DNA from: JACOMS01 sp051252005
Lineage (GTDB): Bacteria > Pseudomonadota > Alphaproteobacteria > Caulobacterales > Maricaulaceae
DNA length: 64,000 nucleotides
Reading direction: 5' to 3'
Assembly: GCA_051252005.1 (NCBI GenBank)
Contig: JBPOEZ010000005.1
Location: 1-64,000 of the forward strand
This document shows, one piece after another, positions 17,902-26,748 of the stretch. Below the pieces are notes generated by a model. It worked only from the letters and a program-made list of their open reading frames with translations, did not search any database and was not told where the DNA came from. The translations under genes were made by a program, and so were the position numbers. The stretch's first letter is position 1, and every line of letters begins with the position of its first letter.

Positions 17902-19401
17902 TTAATCACTATCTTTTTTTGATGCGGGCTTATTCGTTTTTGATTGAGTTTTGGGTTTCGTTTTCCGTTTAGGTTTGGGCTTTATAGCTGCATTAAACGC
18001 TTCAAACGAGTCTTCTATACAGGTGCGGAAGAAGGCAATATCTGGCATAATTTTCCGGTCAGATGTGATATTAAACGACATCATCCCATTGTAGCTCGGT
18101 GTTGCGATGAACAGTCCCATACCGTTTCCAAGGGGGGCGAGGGCGTATTGATGAGTACACATTGCGCCGTTCATATAAAGCGGAATTTGCGGCCCCGGTA
18201 CATTGGAAATGAAGACGTTGCTCAGTTTGGGTGCAAATCGTTCACTGGTCATGACCTTGGCCACCCTAGCCATTGTTGCGCCGGGTATATGTTGCGTAAG
18301 GTCCGTCATAAGCCGCGCGCTAAGGCCAGCCTTCGCTGCCTTAGTTTCTTGCGTTAGGTCACGAATAGCGGCGAGCCGCTTAAGCGGGTCAGCTATGTCG
18401 GTGCCGATCTTGACGCTCATGGCTGAAATTCTATTCCCTGGTGACTTCTCCTGGGCGGCTTTCTTGCGGGCATTCACAGGAGCCCAGCCAACAAGGGATG
18501 TATCAGGGAGTTCGTGGTGCTTAGTAAGATATTGACGTAGCGCGCCACCACAAATTGCGAGAACAACATCATTAATCGTTGCGCCCTCAACGGCGTTTTT
18601 AATCGCCTTCAAGTCACTTAAATTAAACGTCGCGCTATCAAAGACTTTCTGCGGCGAGACAGGGCCATTAAACCGTGTTTCGGGTATGGAGCGGTCGGCG
18701 CGGTCACTATCTGATTTTCTGCGGGCTATATTTTTGCGGGCTGCTGTTACGGCGGCCGGGGCAAAGCGCATAAGACTGTTGGTCATCTTAACTGGCGACG
18801 TCACGTTGCTACTTGTGGCGCGCACCCAAGCTTTTGCTGGACTTGGCATATCGCCGTAATCGATGTCCTGTTCTGGGATGTTCATCACCGGCGTTCCTTG
18901 AGCATTTATATCGCTGATCGCAGCAAAGAAATGCGCGGCGGAGGTACCGTCAATCGCAGAGTGGTGAACCCGCGTGATAACGGCGTAACTGCCTTTGGGG
19001 AAATCTGGAATGCCGTCCAAACCTTCGAGAACCATAATGTCCCAAATCGGTCGGCTCATATCCATTGGGCGGCTGTGATGCCGAGCGAGGAAAATGCAAA
19101 ACTGTCTCCAATCGCCAGGTTCAGGCAGACGGCTGTGCCAGATGTGGGATTCTAAGTCGAAGTGTTTATCTTCAACCCAGTAAGGGTGATCATAATCCAG
19201 GGGGAGGCGATGTATTTTGCGTTTAAATACGGGGGACGTGTGCAGCCGAGATTGGAAATGGGCTATAATGTCCTTAAGGCGAACTTTGCCGTTCGGCGCA
19301 GTGGAAGGATCATAAATCGATACGCCCGTAATATGCGTGAGGTTGGCCGCCGTTTGGATGTATAAGAACTGCGCGTCTTGGGCGCTTAACTGATGTAACA
19401 T
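17902..19401 (-). CDS. Second wax ester synthase/diacylglycerol acyltransferase (WS/DGAT), 499 aa
   Basis: Same family as the gene at 12954 but clearly diverged. The catalytic HHSAIDG lies at residues 146-152; the C-terminal ISNVPGPQIPLYMNGA and the GLFIATPSYNG region are typical. The tail is a Lys/Pro/Thr-rich low-complexity extension of about 25 residues. It starts 9 bases after the plsB stop, so it is in the same operon. Two WS/DGAT copies with different sequence may differ in acceptor (alcohol versus diacylglycerol); sequence alone does not tell which is which. Confidence 0.93.
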   Translation of the reverse strand: MLHQLSAQDAQFLYIQTAANLTHITGVSIYDPSTAPNGKVRLKDIIAHFQSRLHTSPVFKRKIHRLPLDYDHPYWVEDKHFDLESHIWHSRLPEPGDWRQFCIFLARHHSRPMDMSRPIWDIMVLEGLDGIPDFPKGSYAVITRVHHSAIDGTSAAHFFAAISDINAQGTPVMNIPEQDIDYGDMPSPAKAWVRATSSNVTSPVKMTNSLMRFAPAAVTAARKNIARRKSDSDRADRSIPETRFNGPVSPQKVFDSATFNLSDLKAIKNAVEGATINDVVLAICGGALRQYLTKHHELPDTSLVGWAPVNARKKAAQEKSPGNRISAMSVKIGTDIADPLKRLAAIRDLTQETKAAKAGLSARLMTDLTQHIPGATMARVAKVMTSERFAPKLSNVFISNVPGPQIPLYMNGAMCTHQYALAPLGNGMGLFIATPSYNGMMSFNITSDRKIMPDIAFFRTCIEDSFEAFNAAIKPKPKRKTKPKTQSKTNKPASKKDSD

Positions 19402-19410
19402 TCCAAAATC

Positions 19411-21789
19411 CTAGTCTGAAGTCTGTTTGGCTAAGGCCACGGTTTGCAAGCGCAGCTTCTCCATTCGGCTTGATAGCTCACGAAATTCTCGCAACATGCG
19501 TTTGCGTTCTTTAATGACGTCCGGCGTGGAAGCATCGGTTAGGCCTTTGTTGGTCGCAAGCTTAAAGCCGTTTTCAAAAAGGATTTTCCCAATGGAAGAT
19601 TCGCTGGTTATGCGCCGCAAGAGATAAGCTTGCCGCCCAGCTTGAAGGGCTTTTTCAACAAGTGTGTCCTTGTCAATATCATCTTCCGGTCCAAGTCTGA
19701 CGAGAATCTCAAACACAACTGTGTAGGATTCAATGAACGGAAGAAACACAGCATGGGCGAAGTAAGGCTGGAACCGCCGAACCAAACGCCGCAAAGAGGC
19801 TCCGCCTTCTGAGAGGTGTGCGGCCCATTCTGTATCGACAAGATTAAGCTCATTGATAATGGCGTCTCGGTATTGTTCCTTCGACGGGAAGAAGAACTCG
19901 AACTTAAAGAGGTCGCGCAAGTGTTCAGTTTCTTCCCAAAATATATCAATTAAATCCCCAGCATCCGGATCGTCTTCCAGCTCCCGAAGCTTGACCAAAG
20001 AGAGGTCAATGATCGCTTTGTACATAAAGTGATGAGTGATGCTATTCCGGTAATAGCTAGCAAGTGGATGCTTGTCTGGCTCGATGGCGTAAACGTCTTC
20101 TTCACCCGCGTCATAGCGCATGATAAGTTTGCTCGCAACAAGCGTATCCACGGATTTACGGATGCGTTCAAAATCTACGGTGGCAAGATCATCTGTGACG
20201 CGAATTCCGCGTTTAGCGGCCCAATCAACGAAAAACTTAAGGGCCATTCGAAGTTCTGTTGTCGTCATCCCGCGCGGGGCCGCGGCAAGGAGGCAGGTGC
20301 ACATGAGCGACGTTATCGTTAGCGGCGTGACACGGTTTGCCTGTACCGCGACTTCAAAGGCGATTTTCGACAAAGCAAGACTGTCATTTGGATCGGGAGC
20401 TTTTTCAACAATTACAGGTTCGCCAAAGTCGACATAAACGCGGCCCATTGGTTCGCGCAGGCTGCGCATATAACCGATAAACCAAGTAAAGGATTCAGCT
20501 TTTTTCTTACGGCCCGTTTGTTCCGTGGCATATTCTTCCACATCTCGAATTAAATCGAAGCTTGTAACAATCGGCACGAAATGAAGGTTTTCGATATCAT
20601 TGCTATGGGCGGAGTCGACGATATATTTAAAGAGGCCGAGCCGCGGCGGCATAAGTTTGCCAAGCCGCGAGCGCGTGCCTTCAAAGGCCCATGTCATCGG
20701 GAAACGTTTTTCGAGAAGGTAACTCGTATATTGCCGCAGGACGAGTTTATAGAGTTTATTATCTTGGAACTTTCGGCGAATGAAAATGCCGCCCGACCGC
20801 CGCATAAGCGTGCCGATCCCAAAGAAAGCGAGATTAATGCCGCCGAAAACATGCACGAGAGGTAAGTCATTGCGGTAGCACAAATCGGTGGGCGTCATGC
20901 CATCCAGATAGGTTTTGTGAGTAAAGGGAAGCAGGGTTGGGTAGGTCCGAGTAATCTCTCTGAGGCGCTCAATTTCGGCCGGATCACAAACAATTTGCCC
21001 TTCATAACCTTGCGAAATCATAAAACGGTCGAGCTTCGCTTTCAGGTCAATAAATAAAGGGTTTGGCCTCGAGATCAGCTCCTTCATATAGGTCCGTGCT
21101 TCGGTGTTAAGCTCAGATACGGACTGGCCGCTTTCCTCGGAAAGCTCATTGATAGCGCGTTTATATTTCGGACTGGCGCGGAGTCCTTCTGCGACAAACT
21201 TAGGGACTTTATAACGGCTACCACGCAGGCCGCGTTCTGCCATATCCAGAACTAAGCCGGCTTGGCGCGTGACAAAGCTAGAAAAGTCATGCTCTTGTTT
21301 CGCTTCTTCAAGACCATCATCCGGTTGGCTCGTGTGGGCGTAACGGGTTTGCAGATCTGCGATAGTGGCCGGCTTTCCCATCAGGCAATGCGCGCGGCGT
21401 TTGTCTTTCATAAGGATCAGACGCGCGCGTAGGCGCCCAGGAAGGCGAGGGTCGCCGAAAACCAAATGCCGCATTCTTAGCGGCTTGCTCTCTTCAAATT
21501 TTGGAATACGCCATGCGATCCTTACAGGAATGACCAGTGTTTCGGGATCGGCGTTTAATTTTTCTGTCAGGGCCGCGAGCTTTTGCGCGCTGGGTTGATC
21601 CGTAATCGCAAGGCTAACATAATTTAGTTTTTGCCCTGGGCCGCCTTCCGGCAACGTGCTGTGTAGCCAGTTTTGTAAATATTTACGTTCGAGGCCATTG
21701 CGGGCATCAATGACGAATAGTTTCGGACCGTTGCCCCAAAGGGTGGCATCTGGCCCGTGTGAGGAAATCTTATTTGGAGTTTCCTTCAT
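19411..21789 (-). CDS. plsB: Glycerol-3-phosphate 1-O-acyltransferase PlsB, 792 aa
   Basis: Acylates sn-glycerol-3-phosphate at position 1. The acyltransferase motifs are in order: motif I HKTYLD (His291, Asp296), motif II GGIFIRR, motif III FEGTRSR (Glu370) and motif IV FVPIV. The length, close to the enterobacterial enzyme, and the long C-terminal helical region support PlsB rather than PlsC. Most alphaproteobacteria use PlsX/PlsY for this step, so a PlsB is notable. The start overlaps the stop of the HAD-PlsC fusion by 4 bases (ATGA). Confidence 0.93.
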   Translation of the reverse strand: MKETPNKISSHGPDATLWGNGPKLFVIDARNGLERKYLQNWLHSTLPEGGPGQKLNYVSLAITDQPSAQKLAALTEKLNADPETLVIPVRIAWRIPKFEESKPLRMRHLVFGDPRLPGRLRARLILMKDKRRAHCLMGKPATIADLQTRYAHTSQPDDGLEEAKQEHDFSSFVTRQAGLVLDMAERGLRGSRYKVPKFVAEGLRASPKYKRAINELSEESGQSVSELNTEARTYMKELISRPNPLFIDLKAKLDRFMISQGYEGQIVCDPAEIERLREITRTYPTLLPFTHKTYLDGMTPTDLCYRNDLPLVHVFGGINLAFFGIGTLMRRSGGIFIRRKFQDNKLYKLVLRQYTSYLLEKRFPMTWAFEGTRSRLGKLMPPRLGLFKYIVDSAHSNDIENLHFVPIVTSFDLIRDVEEYATEQTGRKKKAESFTWFIGYMRSLREPMGRVYVDFGEPVIVEKAPDPNDSLALSKIAFEVAVQANRVTPLTITSLMCTCLLAAAPRGMTTTELRMALKFFVDWAAKRGIRVTDDLATVDFERIRKSVDTLVASKLIMRYDAGEEDVYAIEPDKHPLASYYRNSITHHFMYKAIIDLSLVKLRELEDDPDAGDLIDIFWEETEHLRDLFKFEFFFPSKEQYRDAIINELNLVDTEWAAHLSEGGASLRRLVRRFQPYFAHAVFLPFIESYTVVFEILVRLGPEDDIDKDTLVEKALQAGRQAYLLRRITSESSIGKILFENGFKLATNKGLTDASTPDVIKERKRMLREFRELSSRMEKLRLQTVALAKQTSD

Positions 21790-23306
21790 TCTGATTGTGT
21801 GCCCTTCTTCGAGCTAGGTTTTCGAGTTTTGGTTTTAGCCTTAGCCTTCGCTTTGCCGAGTGCTTGCTCGACGTCATTATCGCTTTGCCCTAGCGTGTCG
21901 AGGAACATTTGCCTGACGCTGGCGACTTGGGCGTTCATGTTTTTAACCGTCCACTCGCTCGTATCAACGGGAGGAAGTACGTCAATTTTTACCGTGCCAG
22001 GGCGCATGACAAATTCATTTTTTGGCGCAATATCGCCCGCATTATGAATGACAATAGGTAGAATAGGGACGCCGGCTTGAAGGGCCAAGTGAAACGCGCC
22101 TTTCTTAAAAGGCAAGAGCTTTGGAGAAAGTGACCGCGTACCTTCAGGGGCGATGGCAACGGACTTGCCTTCATTTTTGATAACATCAACAAGCGGTGCC
22201 ATGGCTTCAATCGCGCTTGAGCTGTTTTTGCGGTCAATGAAAACGGTTCCAGCATACTCCATGATGCGGCCAATAATTGGAGAGTTTTTAATTTCCTGTT
22301 TGCCTATGCCGGCCATGTCTCGCCGAATAAGCTTGGCCATAATCATGACATCAGCTTTGCTTTGGTGATTAAATATGATCACTGCAGGGCGCTGCGCCCA
22401 AAGATTTTGCTTGCCTGTGACGTCGAGTTTAACGCCCGCAATGGCAGCGGCCAAATCGCCAAAAAGCCCCATGGAGAAATTCCGGCCTTCATCTTTTGAA
22501 CGGGTGAGCGCCCATATGGGGAGTCCTGCTGCAAAACTGGTCGCCAAAGAGCCTGTTGCGTAAACGGTACGAGTGAAATCAAGAGCGGTAGGCCGTCCGC
22601 GGCTATTAAAGCTGAGGGTTGGCCAGCCTTTGCTTTTCGCAATTTTTGTAAGTTTTCGGTTCGGGTTCAGAGGGCGTGGATGCCCAACGCGTTCGAGGAG
22701 CTCAATATCGTCATCACTATCGGAATAGAAGTAGCTTTGGTCGAGGTCTGTGCCTTCTTGCTCGGCAAGTGTTTCTGCGGCAATAACTTTGCCTTCGCCG
22801 AAACATAATGGCCGAATAATATTGCCCGTAAATACGCCGTCTTCGACTTCGTAATTCGAGCATAAGACATGCTCGATTCCTAGATCTCTCGCGGTGGGGG
22901 TAACTTGATAAGGGGTTGCAGAAGAAATAATCGCAACCGTATGGCCTTTTTTCAAATGCAGCTCAATCAGGGAGCGCGTTTCCGGATAGACTTTTCGGGC
23001 AATGTGTTTTTCGTAAAGTTCTTCACCAAACTCAATATGGCTGTCTTCGGAAATACCCTTCATGAGTTTTGCCGATCCGAGCATGAGGCCAGAAAAGCCC
23101 ATGCGGCCGGTTCCGAATTGCCCCATGGCGCTGACAGTACCGATCATTTCGCCGGGACTGATCTCCCGCCGCATGAATTTTTCGCGTAGCATAGCTGTCG
23201 CGGAGTATCCCGCGATGATCGTGCCGTCGAAATCAAAAAAAGCGCCAATTTGCGGCCCGTCCGGAGAATTGGCCACATGTTCCATATATTTACGATGTTT
23301 GCTCAT
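21786..23306 (-). CDS. Bifunctional HAD-IB phosphatase/1-acylglycerol-3-phosphate acyltransferase, 506 aa
   Basis: A fusion of two enzymes. The N-terminal half is a SerB-like HAD-IB hydrolase: motif I DFDGT (Asp25, Asp27), motif II Ser in AIISSATP (about 128), motif III/IV with SDSDDDIELL (about 195-204). The C-terminal half is a PlsC acyltransferase: NHQSKAD (His314, Asp319) and APEGTRS (388 on). The last 35 residues are Lys-rich. This architecture is well known in mycobacteria and relatives. With PlsB it would make phosphatidate; the HAD part might dephosphorylate phosphatidate or a lysophosphatidate, which is inference. First gene of the operon HAD-plsC, plsB, WS/DGAT. Confidence 0.92.
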   Translation of the reverse strand: MSKHRKYMEHVANSPDGPQIGAFFDFDGTIIAGYSATAMLREKFMRREISPGEMIGTVSAMGQFGTGRMGFSGLMLGSAKLMKGISEDSHIEFGEELYEKHIARKVYPETRSLIELHLKKGHTVAIISSATPYQVTPTARDLGIEHVLCSNYEVEDGVFTGNIIRPLCFGEGKVIAAETLAEQEGTDLDQSYFYSDSDDDIELLERVGHPRPLNPNRKLTKIAKSKGWPTLSFNSRGRPTALDFTRTVYATGSLATSFAAGLPIWALTRSKDEGRNFSMGLFGDLAAAIAGVKLDVTGKQNLWAQRPAVIIFNHQSKADVMIMAKLIRRDMAGIGKQEIKNSPIIGRIMEYAGTVFIDRKNSSSAIEAMAPLVDVIKNEGKSVAIAPEGTRSLSPKLLPFKKGAFHLALQAGVPILPIVIHNAGDIAPKNEFVMRPGTVKIDVLPPVDTSEWTVKNMNAQVASVRQMFLDTLGQSDNDVEQALGKAKAKAKTKTRKPSSKKGTQSE

Positions 23307-23387
23307 GATTTATATTGGCATGCCGCGCATTAGAAAGTCTAGCCTAAGGTTTCAGCCAAAAATGAAATCTGTTGAGCGGATAGGGCC

Positions 23388-24890
23388 TTAACTTGCGGCT
23401 CTTGCATTGGAAATGAAGTTGTACGGGCTCATGGGATTGTCGTCATGGAACATCGGGGTGGCTTCGGTGCTGGCTTCGAGTGAGATGGCCTGCATTTTAT
23501 TCCAAGCATCGAGCGCCGCGACTTTGTACGCTTCGGCTAATGTTGGATAGTTAAAGATGTTATTGATGAAGAACTCGAGCTTGCCGCCCAAATTTAGAAC
23601 AGCTTGGCCAATGTGAATTAATTCAGTTGCGCCTTCGCCAAGAATATGCACGCCAAGGAGCTGTTGGTTGTCCATAGAGAAAATCATTTTCAGCACGCCG
23701 GTTTGCACGCCCATAATCTGTCCGCGCGAAGTCTCCCTGAGTTGCGCGATGCCGCATTGATACCGTACGTTCATGGCTTTTAGCTTTTTCTCTGTGAGGC
23801 CGATTGTTGAAATTTCTGGTACGGAGTAAATGCCGTATGGGAAATAATCAGGGGGCGAAGACATCGGAATGTTAAAAGCATGGCAAATGGCAATTCGCCC
23901 TTGTTCCATTGATGTTGAGGCAAGGCTTGGAAAGCCAACTACATCGCCCGCTGCGTAAATGCTTGGAACCTTTGATTGAAATGTATTCCCGTTTACGGGA
24001 ATTAAGCCCCTTTTGTTGGATTCAATGCCGCAGGTTTCGAGACCTAAGTCGTGGATCGCTCCAACGCGGCCACCCGTATAGAGCAGAGTACCTGCCTTAA
24101 AAACGCGGCCATCACTCATTTTCACAAGGCAGCAATTTGCGTCGGATTTTATACTGACAATTTTTTGACCAACACTGATTTTCATGCCGCGATTTTTGAG
24201 GTGCTGTGTGAAATTATCGACAATTTCATCATCTAGGAAATCTAGCATTTTCGGGCGAGGTTCAATTAATGTAACCGCGATGCCAAGCGAGTTAAAAATT
24301 GTGGCATACTCGACCCCGATGACGCCGGCCCCGATGACGATTAAGGATTTAGGAAGATCTGTCGTCTTTAAAATTTCGTCACTGTCCAAGATGCGTTTTC
24401 CGTCAAACGGAACGCCGTCGGGCCTGTGGGGCTTCGTGCCAACAGCCAGCAGGAATTTATCGGCTTCGACGCAGGTCTTCGTCCCGTCCGCTAAAGCGAC
24501 AGTAATCGTGTTTTTGTTGACAAATTTTGCCGATCCGGACACCCGCTCAACATTGTTCCGGTCATATTGGTCCTCTAGGACGTCGACTTCATGATCGATG
24601 GTGAGCCGGAGGCGTTTGTGAATGTCTGCGGCGGTTATGTCATCTTTGACCTTGTAGCCCCGGCCGTAAAATCCGCGCTCTCTCCATCCTGAAAGATTTA
24701 AAATAGTTTCGCGCATCGTCTTACTTGGGATTGTGCCAGTATGCACGCTGACACCGCCAATTAACTTTCCTTTATCGACAATTAAGACTGATTTACCCGC
24801 TTTGGCAGCTTGGATCGCGCCGCGCTTCCCAGCAGGGCCGCCGCCTATGACGACTAAATTATATCGTTCGTGCTGTGGTCTCATTGCCAT
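23388..24890 (-). CDS. sthA: Si-specific NAD(P)(+) transhydrogenase, 500 aa
   Basis: Soluble FAD enzyme that equilibrates NADPH and NADH. FAD motif VIGGGPAGKRGA at the N-terminus, then GTIPSKTMRE, the second Rossmann motif VIGAGVIGVEYA, and the C-terminal dimer domain with NYPTLAEAYKVAA. The redox disulfide of lipoamide dehydrogenase-like relatives is absent (GGVSVHTGTIPSK), as expected for SthA. ATG 24890 has GGGAG 8 bases upstream; an ATG at 24914 lacks a site. It follows the lipid genes on the same strand, separated from them by 81 bases, and could adjust NADPH for fatty acid synthesis. Confidence 0.94.
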   Translation of the reverse strand: MAMRPQHERYNLVVIGGGPAGKRGAIQAAKAGKSVLIVDKGKLIGGVSVHTGTIPSKTMRETILNLSGWRERGFYGRGYKVKDDITAADIHKRLRLTIDHEVDVLEDQYDRNNVERVSGSAKFVNKNTITVALADGTKTCVEADKFLLAVGTKPHRPDGVPFDGKRILDSDEILKTTDLPKSLIVIGAGVIGVEYATIFNSLGIAVTLIEPRPKMLDFLDDEIVDNFTQHLKNRGMKISVGQKIVSIKSDANCCLVKMSDGRVFKAGTLLYTGGRVGAIHDLGLETCGIESNKRGLIPVNGNTFQSKVPSIYAAGDVVGFPSLASTSMEQGRIAICHAFNIPMSSPPDYFPYGIYSVPEISTIGLTEKKLKAMNVRYQCGIAQLRETSRGQIMGVQTGVLKMIFSMDNQQLLGVHILGEGATELIHIGQAVLNLGGKLEFFINNIFNYPTLAEAYKVAALDAWNKMQAISLEASTEATPMFHDDNPMSPYNFISNARAAS

Positions 24891-25228
24891 GCTTCGATCT
24901 CCCGCTGTGCGCATATTCGGCTAATTCAGCGAGAATGTGGATTAACCTCCCAAGCCAAGGCTTTAATTGTGTTAATCCTTCGGATGACTTTTCGAAAGTC
25001 ACGGTCCCCGCCTTTATGAAATCAACGCTACAATTGTTTGGTTGATTTTTCGTGAAGGCTTATGATTAGCTTTTCCTTAACAGCGCTTCATAGCGAGATC
25101 GGCGAATGATAAGATGTGTCGCCTCATTCACGTTGCGCTTTAAAACGGAAATCAAGAGCAGACGGTAGCGCGCAACGCCCAAGTAGCTGTTGCTGGCCAT
25201 TCCAGATTTCAAAAGTGTGCTAAATAAT
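24891..25228. other. Intergenic region between sthA and tRNA-Leu, 338 bp
   Basis: No open frame with a ribosome site, no strong hairpin and no repeat seen. It should hold the sthA promoter. Confidence 0.5.
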
Positions 25229-25315
25229 TGGTGCGGCCGAGAAGACTCGAACTTCCACGGGTGTTACCCCACAGCGACCTCAACGCTGCGCGTCTACCAA
25301 TTCCGCCACGGCCGC
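25229..25315 (-). tRNA. tRNA-Leu (GAG)
   Basis: An 87-nt class II tRNA with encoded CCA. Acceptor stem GCGGCCG pairs with CGGCCGC, the D arm begins TGGCGGAATTGGTAGACGC as in leucine tRNAs, the anticodon stem CAGCG/CGCTG encloses TTGAGGT with anticodon GAG, a long variable arm follows, and the T loop is GTTCGAGTC. It reads the CUC/CUU codons. Confidence 0.96.
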
Positions 25316-25412
25316 ACATTAAGGTGCGCGGGCAATAACAATCTCTTGGCGGTTTGTGAAGCGAAATATGCGCTTATCTATGATTTATATTCTGGCGAGG
25401 CGCTGTATGTGA

Positions 25413-25736
25413 TCAGCGTTTGCGAATACGCCATAAAAAGAGAGCGCCGAGAAGGGCGATGACGCCGACGCCCATGGCCTCAAGTTTTGTAAAGGGCCCT
25501 ATCAAAGGGCGGGCGAGGCTTTCGATGCCGCCAAGGTCACTACCGCCCGTTAGAAAGTAAACCGCGAGACCAATCGCGAGGGCTCCGCCAATGCCGGCGA
25601 TAGAAAAGACAGCACGGAAGAAATGGCTGTCATCTCTGGCGGCTTGCCGGCGTCTGTCTGCGGCGCGGTGATAGCGCCGGAAGCGTCTGTTGCTAACGGC
25701 GTCTTTTGATTGTGCGGACTTCATTGGATCGGGCAT
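25413..25736 (-). CDS. Hypothetical small membrane protein, 107 aa
   Basis: ATG 25736 is preceded by TAGGAA at 5 to 6 bases. The N-terminal 45 residues are strongly basic (many Arg), followed by two membrane helices (about 50-70 and 85-100) separated by a short Gly/Ser loop, and a basic end WRIRKR. No family recognised. It is divergent from the tandem exported paralogues at 25785, with 48 bases between the two starts. Confidence 0.65.
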   Translation of the reverse strand: MPDPMKSAQSKDAVSNRRFRRYHRAADRRRQAARDDSHFFRAVFSIAGIGGALAIGLAVYFLTGGSDLGGIESLARPLIGPFTKLEAMGVGVIALLGALFLWRIRKR

Positions 25737-25784
25737 ATGTATTCCTACCATGGTCAAACCAATTTTTCATGCTAAAAAGCACCT

Positions 25785-26279
25785 ATGTCTCTTTCCAAAT
25801 CTCGTTTTCTGTTTGCAGGGCTTATATTACCGGTCTTCCTCGCTGCGGTCTGTCCCGTTTGGACCTCGGCGCAAACAATGGCGCCGTCTACGCCGCCGCA
25901 TGACTTCATGGTCAATAACACCCCTCTCACAGATAAAGCGCTTGTGTCTGCGTTTAGCGGTATCACCCATGACGGTTTTTATCGATATGAACAAAAGGAG
26001 ACTGTGCCGCAAAGATTTGTAGAAACGACCTCTGAAGCTGGCGCGGTTAAGCATGTGCAGGGCGAGGAGACGATGACAGGGACATGGGATGTTAAGGGCG
26101 ATAGAATTTGTTATACTTATGATTATAACAAACTGAGACCGCTCTGTTATGATATTTACCGTGTTGGGAACTGCTATTATCATGTCCTGATGACATCCGG
26201 CAGTCAACGGCGGGGCGTGTGGACAGCGCAGTCCTCACCCAAAGGGGAGAGGCCAAGCTGTGAGCCCCATGTTTCATAA
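25785..26279 (+). CDS. Small exported protein, tandem paralogue 1 of 3, 164 aa
   Basis: Signal peptide (about residues 1-30, ending TSAQ), then a roughly 130-residue domain. Shared with the next two genes: an A-F-S-G-(I/V)-(T)-x-D/K-G-x-Y start, a TET-x-x-A/D-G strand, G-x-W-x-x-K/N-x-D-x-(I/L)-C-(Y/F) and the VGNCYYH / W-T-A-(Q/R)-S / C-E-P-x-V-S end. The conserved Cys pairs suggest disulfides in the periplasm. Function unknown. It overlaps the next gene by 20 bases. Confidence 0.8.
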   Translation: MSLSKSRFLFAGLILPVFLAAVCPVWTSAQTMAPSTPPHDFMVNNTPLTDKALVSAFSGITHDGFYRYEQKETVPQRFVETTSEAGAVKHVQGEETMTGTWDVKGDRICYTYDYNKLRPLCYDIYRVGNCYYHVLMTSGSQRRGVWTAQSSPKGERPSCEPHVS

Positions 26280-26748
26280 GGCTAGCTTAAGAGGCTTGCA
26301 ATTAGCCGCTGCGATGTTTGCCTTCGCCTCTATTGCGGCGGCGCAAAGCCAGACAACTGACATTCGGCCTGATGCTAACCGTATTTTAGGTGAGCAGCTT
26401 CCTGCTGAATATAGCGGCGTGACCCATAAGGGCGCTTATAATTTTACAGACGCGGGCGATCCAAGCCGTTTTTATACGGAAACGACAACCGCAGACGGTA
26501 AAACCTCCTATAGCGAGATCGGCGTGCAATCCGAAGGACAGTGGAGCGTCAAGCAAGATATGCTGTGCTTTGATTATGATAATGAAGCCATGGCAGGGGG
26601 CTGTTTCCGTGTCTACCGCGTGGGGAACTGTTTCTATTATTACAGCGATAGTTTGGCTTTGCGCCGCGACGAACTTGACCGGGATTACTGGACAGCGCGC
26701 AGCGTCAAACGCGGCGAAGCGCCGAACTGCGAACCGGGCGTATCATGA
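26260..26748 (+). CDS. Small exported protein, tandem paralogue 2 of 3, 162 aa
   Basis: Same build as its neighbours: signal peptide to about residue 28 (FASIAAAQ), then the domain with YSGVTHKGAYNF, GQWSVKQDMLCFDYD and VGNCFYYY, ending GEAPNCEPGVS. GTG 26260 is the first start after a GGGGAG site; ATG 26269 in frame is an alternative. Its start lies inside the previous gene and its stop overlaps the next start by 4 bases, so the three are one translationally linked unit. Function unknown. Confidence 0.8.
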   Translation: MSPMFHKASLRGLQLAAAMFAFASIAAAQSQTTDIRPDANRILGEQLPAEYSGVTHKGAYNFTDAGDPSRFYTETTTADGKTSYSEIGVQSEGQWSVKQDMLCFDYDNEAMAGGCFRVYRVGNCFYYYSDSLALRRDELDRDYWTARSVKRGEAPNCEPGVS

